A stretch of 7,431 nucleotides of DNA from contig CAJUOT010000074.1 in the NCBI GenBank assembly GCA_910588135.1, positions 1 to 7,431 on the forward strand. The letters run 5' to 3'. The notes beneath the pieces are model-generated. The model ran no database searches, had not been told where the DNA came from, and saw nothing but the letters and a program-made list of their open reading frames with translations. This document shows positions 5,692 to 7,431 of this stretch, one piece after another (position 1 is the stretch's first letter; each line of letters opens with the position of its first letter). The stretch comes from an uncultured Oscillospiraceae bacterium. Its GTDB lineage: Bacteria; Bacillota; Clostridia; Oscillospirales; Oscillospiraceae. The position numbers and the translations under genes are program-made.

Positions 5692-6108
5692 TTATGTGTT
5701 GCCAACAAGAGCGAGGACTTCGCCAGCACCATTTCTCCGCTTGCGGCCCGGTGTCTCCGGCTCCAGATAAAGTGACTGAAATTCTTCAAAAGACACGTTA
5801 AACTCAATGTCTACTTCATATCCCCGCTTAACATGGACAGCCTTTACAAATTGTGCCACAATCATTTTCTTCGCTTCAAAGGAGCAGTTGTCATACAGTC
5901 TGGCCCAATTCATCAGTCGGGTGTATTCTTCGCTCACCTGTCCAGCACCAGATACGGTGTTCCGCAAGTCCTGTTCTGCGGCCTGTACCTGTTGCCCCAG
6001 TTCTTTAAGCTGGGCGGTGGTTTCGTCAATCAGGCTGTTCAACAGGTCGGCGCTGAAACGGCTCGTACCATGGATAACTTTCAGCGTTTCGGCCCTTAAA
6101 TCTTGATA
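5692..6108 (-). pseudogene. Large serine recombinase, C-terminal remnant B
   Basis: Reading from 6108 the frame gives YQDLRAETLKVIHGTSRF, a helical coiled-coil stretch (LIDETTAQLKELGQQVQAAE), then EEYTRLMNWARLYDNCSFEA, MIVAQFVKAVHVKRGYEVDI and FNVSFEEFQSL. This is the C-terminal part of a large serine recombinase, of a different type from remnant A. The end (PETPGRKRRNGAGEVLALVGNT, then TAA 5692-5694) looks like a native C-terminus. The catalytic and DNA-binding domains are missing because at about 6105-6110 the sequence switches to the ParB-like gene. No start codon with a plausible RBS exists at the break; it is judged non-functional. Confidence 0.8.
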
Positions 6109-6683
6109 TCGTCCCGGACACCGAACGGGTGGTTCTGGAACGGGTGGAGCTGGTCGAGGTCCAGATAGACGATCTCCTCTTTTTCAGCGCGGGAGGCGTC
6201 CTTGGGCTGGGGCGATGGCTCCGGCGCGGGAGAGGGCGGCGGGGCCTCCTCCTTGGCCGGGCCGGACTTCCCGGCGGCCTTGCCCTGTTTGGGGGCCTTG
6301 GCCGCCTTGCCAGCACCGCCTCCGCCGGGGGTCTGCTTCTCCGCCTTGGGAGGGCGGCCCTTGCACTTGGGCTTCTCACCCTGGGCCGGGGCCTCCTTAT
6401 TCTTGGGGCGGCGGCCACGGCGGGGCTTCTGCTCCGGCTGCTCCTGGGGCTTCTCCCACTCCTGCCCGCCCTCCGGGGCCGGGCCCGTCTGCTCCTGCCC
6501 AGCGCCCGCCCGGACCGACGACAGGTCGATCACCTTGTTCTCCGGGAGCGGGGGACCCTCCATGCCGGGGATCACCCCCTGGGCCCCTGGTTCCGGGGCG
6601 GGCGGGGCCTCCGGCGCTCCCGGCGCGGCGGTCTCCGGCTGCTGCTCCGCCGGGGTGGGGACTGTTTTCTTTTCTTCTGCCAT
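6096..6683 (-). pseudogene. ParB-like partition protein, truncated at the start of its ParB domain
   Basis: The frame from ATG 6683 (AGGA about 12 nt upstream) gives 195 residues. Residues 1-165 are a Pro/Ala/Glu/Gly/Lys-rich low-complexity region. Residues 169-192 (EEIVYLDLDQLHPFQNHPFGVRDD) match the opening of the ParB/RepB/Spo0J N-terminal domain found on ICEs and plasmids of Firmicutes. At Asp192 homology ends and four foreign residues (IKI and stop) follow inside recombinase B, so the CTPase/DNA-binding core is lost. Two AT-hook-like cores are visible: PRRGRRPK (87-94) and KGRPPK (108-113). A functional ParB would bind parS and help segregation or ICE maintenance; this copy cannot. A role for the N-terminal stub alone cannot be excluded. 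Confidence 0.75.
6105..6114. repeat. 10-bp direct repeat, copy 2, at the ParB/recombinase junction
   Basis: GATATCGTCC, exact copy of 5581-5590 and 524 bp from it. The point where ParB homology stops and recombinase B homology begins falls inside this repeat. Confidence 0.8.
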
Positions 6684-6778
6684 TCGCTTAATTTCCTAAC
6701 TTTTTCAAATATGAACGGGGCAAAAACCTTATTTTGGCACCGTCCCCTGATACGTTTTCCTCCTTTCCCTGTCACGCA

Positions 6779-6813
6779 AAAACGCCGCCCTTTTTACAAC
6801 CGGGCGGCGTTTT
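6779..6813 (-). terminator. Factor-independent terminator after recombinase fragment C
   Basis: A 12-bp stem AAAACGCCGCCC / GGGCGGCGTTTT (6779-6790 and 6802-6813) has an 11-base loop. On the minus strand the descending arm ends in TTTTT, fitting termination of minus-strand transcripts. The plus-strand reading also ends in TTTT, so it may work both ways. The last codons of fragment C are read from this hairpin. Confidence 0.65.
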
Positions 6814-6819
6814 CGGTAA

Positions 6820-6832
6820 GGTTGACAGTCCA
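6820..6832 (+). repeat. Repeat motif GGTTGACAGTCCA
   Basis: This 13-mer matches, with one mismatch, the reverse complement of 7379-7391. Its TTGACAGTCCA part matches 7358-7368 in direct orientation with one mismatch. The copies flank recombinase fragment C on both sides. Confidence 0.5.
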
Positions 6833-7289
6833 TTTTGTTGTTGTTTATCATGTTTCCCTTTGTCAAGCGTTGCAATAGACTCATGAGCATCCGAGTAGAG
6901 GTACTGAGGCATAAAACCATTGTTTTTGAACTTGAAGCTACCTGCATTGATGATTTTTTGGAGCAAAACCCGTCCAGTGTACTTTTCATTGGAGAGCAGT
7001 TTGCTAATTGCTTCCCGATTCCACTTAGGTTTACCTGTAGGGGAAAGGATGCCCTGTGCCTCCAACTCAGCGGCAATCTTACCAAAACTGTCTCCGTGGA
7101 GGTAGCGCTCGAAAATCCAGCGGACAACAGTGGCCTCATCAGGGTTACCCACCAATTCGCCGTCTGAGCCGCTGTCGTATCCATAGCATCTACGCTGGGC
7201 CAGTTTAGAGGCACCTTCTTGGAAACCCTTCCGCAGGCCTAACCGGATAGATTCGCTTTTTTCAATGATATTCATAGAAAACAGTCCTT

Positions 7290-7329
7290 TCAAAAATTAA
7301 AGCCACAGTAATGAAAATCACTGCGGCTT
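7290..7329 (-). terminator. Hairpin with U-rich tail upstream of fragment C
   Basis: On the minus strand, AAGCC-G-CAGT and ACTG-T-GGCTT (7320-7329 and 7300-7309 with one mismatched pair) form a 10-base-pair-long imperfect stem around a 10-base loop. It is followed by TTAATTTTT (7298-7290). It reads as a terminator placed just before the RBS and ATG of fragment C, so it may be the end of a gene that once lay upstream. Confidence 0.5.
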
Positions 7330-7357
7330 ACTGGATTTATGAACTTTACATATAAAA

Positions 7358-7389
7358 TTGACAGGCCACCTATCTTGGTGGCCTGTCAA
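7358..7389 (-). terminator. Terminator of the tRNA gene
   Basis: A 13-bp perfect stem TTGACAGGCCACC / GGTGGCCTGTCAA (7358-7370 and 7377-7389) encloses a 6-base loop. On the minus strand TTTTATAT follows. It begins 7 bases after the CCA end of the tRNA, as expected for a tRNA transcription unit. Confidence 0.75.
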
Positions 7390-7396
7390 CCCATCT

Positions 7397-7431
7397 TGGC
7401 GCAGCGGGTGGGATTCGAACCCACGGACGGG
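7397..7431 (-). tRNA. 3' end of a tRNA, probably tRNA-Ser (5' part beyond window)
   Basis: On the minus strand the sequence reads a T-arm GTGGG-TTCGAAT-CCCAC, acceptor strand CCGCTGC, discriminator G and encoded CCA (7399-7397). The seven bases before the T-arm (CCCGTCC) look like one arm of a long variable arm, and the discriminator is G; together these favour tRNA-Ser over tRNA-Leu. The anticodon is outside the window, so the isotype is an inference. Confidence 0.8.

Larger units (their letters stand above)
6772..7275 (-). pseudogene. Large serine recombinase, middle fragment C (recombinase domain without catalytic domain)
   Basis: From ATG 7275 the frame encodes 167 residues. Residues 5-133 match the linker and Recombinase domain (PF07508-like) of large serine recombinases: KSESIRLGLRKGFQEGASKL, RRCYGYD, NPDEATVVRWIFERYL, GKIAAELEAQGI, PTGKPKWNREAI, LLSNEKYTGRVLLQK. 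The N-terminal resolvase domain with the catalytic Ser is absent, and homology stops near HESIA (131-135); the last ~32 residues are read through a terminator. AAAGGA about 9 nt before the ATG is a good RBS, so a small DNA-binding protein could be made. A TTG at 7293 is in frame, but it lies at that RBS and is rejected as the start. Fragments B and C could be parts of one old gene, but the sequence between them is missing. Confidence 0.7.

Noticed and set aside
6822..6851. TTGACA-18-TATCAT promoter-like sequence on the plus strand
   Set aside because: No plus-strand gene follows; the -35 part belongs to the repeat motif, so it is more likely chance.
6129..6878. Plus-strand open frames over the ParB-like gene
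   Set aside because: They mirror the low-complexity region of the minus-strand gene; composition only, no motifs.
5171..7389. CRISPR array or a toxin-antitoxin module among the repeats and hairpins
   Set aside because: The repeats are few, short and irregular, without spacers; no toxin or antitoxin family was recognised.

Overview
The window looks like a chromosomal piece of a GC-rich, gut-type Firmicute, probably Oscillospiraceae (Flavonifractor/Lawsonibacter/Pseudoflavonifractor-like). This is an inference from the codon use, the Gram-positive ribosome-binding sites, the ATP synthase style and the kind of mobile-element debris (TnpV, large serine recombinases, ICE-type ParB). No species is claimed.

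Region 1 (1-2559, minus strand) is the start of an F-type ATP synthase operon, transcribed leftwards as atpB (a) - atpE (c) - atpF (b) - a fused delta/alpha gene that runs off the left edge. A strong sigma-A-type promoter (TGGACA-17-TATAAT) lies upstream of atpB. A 7-bp GC hairpin sits almost exactly at the predicted 5' end of the mRNA. The last gene is the most unusual part: its first ~80 codons match the C-terminal domain of the delta subunit (AtpH), and they run in the same frame into a normal alpha subunit (AtpA). No separate atpH lies in its usual place between atpF and atpA. Subunit c is also odd in carrying a signal-peptide-like leader and a hydrophilic linker before its two-helix hairpin.

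Region 2 (2560-4896) is a divergent control region followed by one complete chemoreceptor gene on the plus strand: TM - periplasmic-type dCache sensor - TM - HAMP - second HAMP-like unit - cytoplasmic signalling hairpin. Just after its stop codon are two interleaved inverted repeats.

Region 3 (about 4980-7390) is a graveyard of mobile DNA. It holds the first codons of a tnpV gene (plus strand) and, on the minus strand, C-terminal pieces of two different large serine recombinases. It also holds a ParB-like gene cut at the start of its ParB domain, and a recombinase-domain fragment that lacks its catalytic domain but has its own RBS and ATG. A perfect 10-bp direct repeat marks the ParB/recombinase junction. 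Several hairpins and a repeated TTGACAG(T/G)CCA motif lie around the last fragment.

Region 4 (7358-7431) holds a factor-independent terminator and the 3' end of a tRNA (probably tRNA-Ser), cut by the right edge. The debris therefore lies between a tRNA gene and a chemoreceptor gene, a common site for integrating elements.
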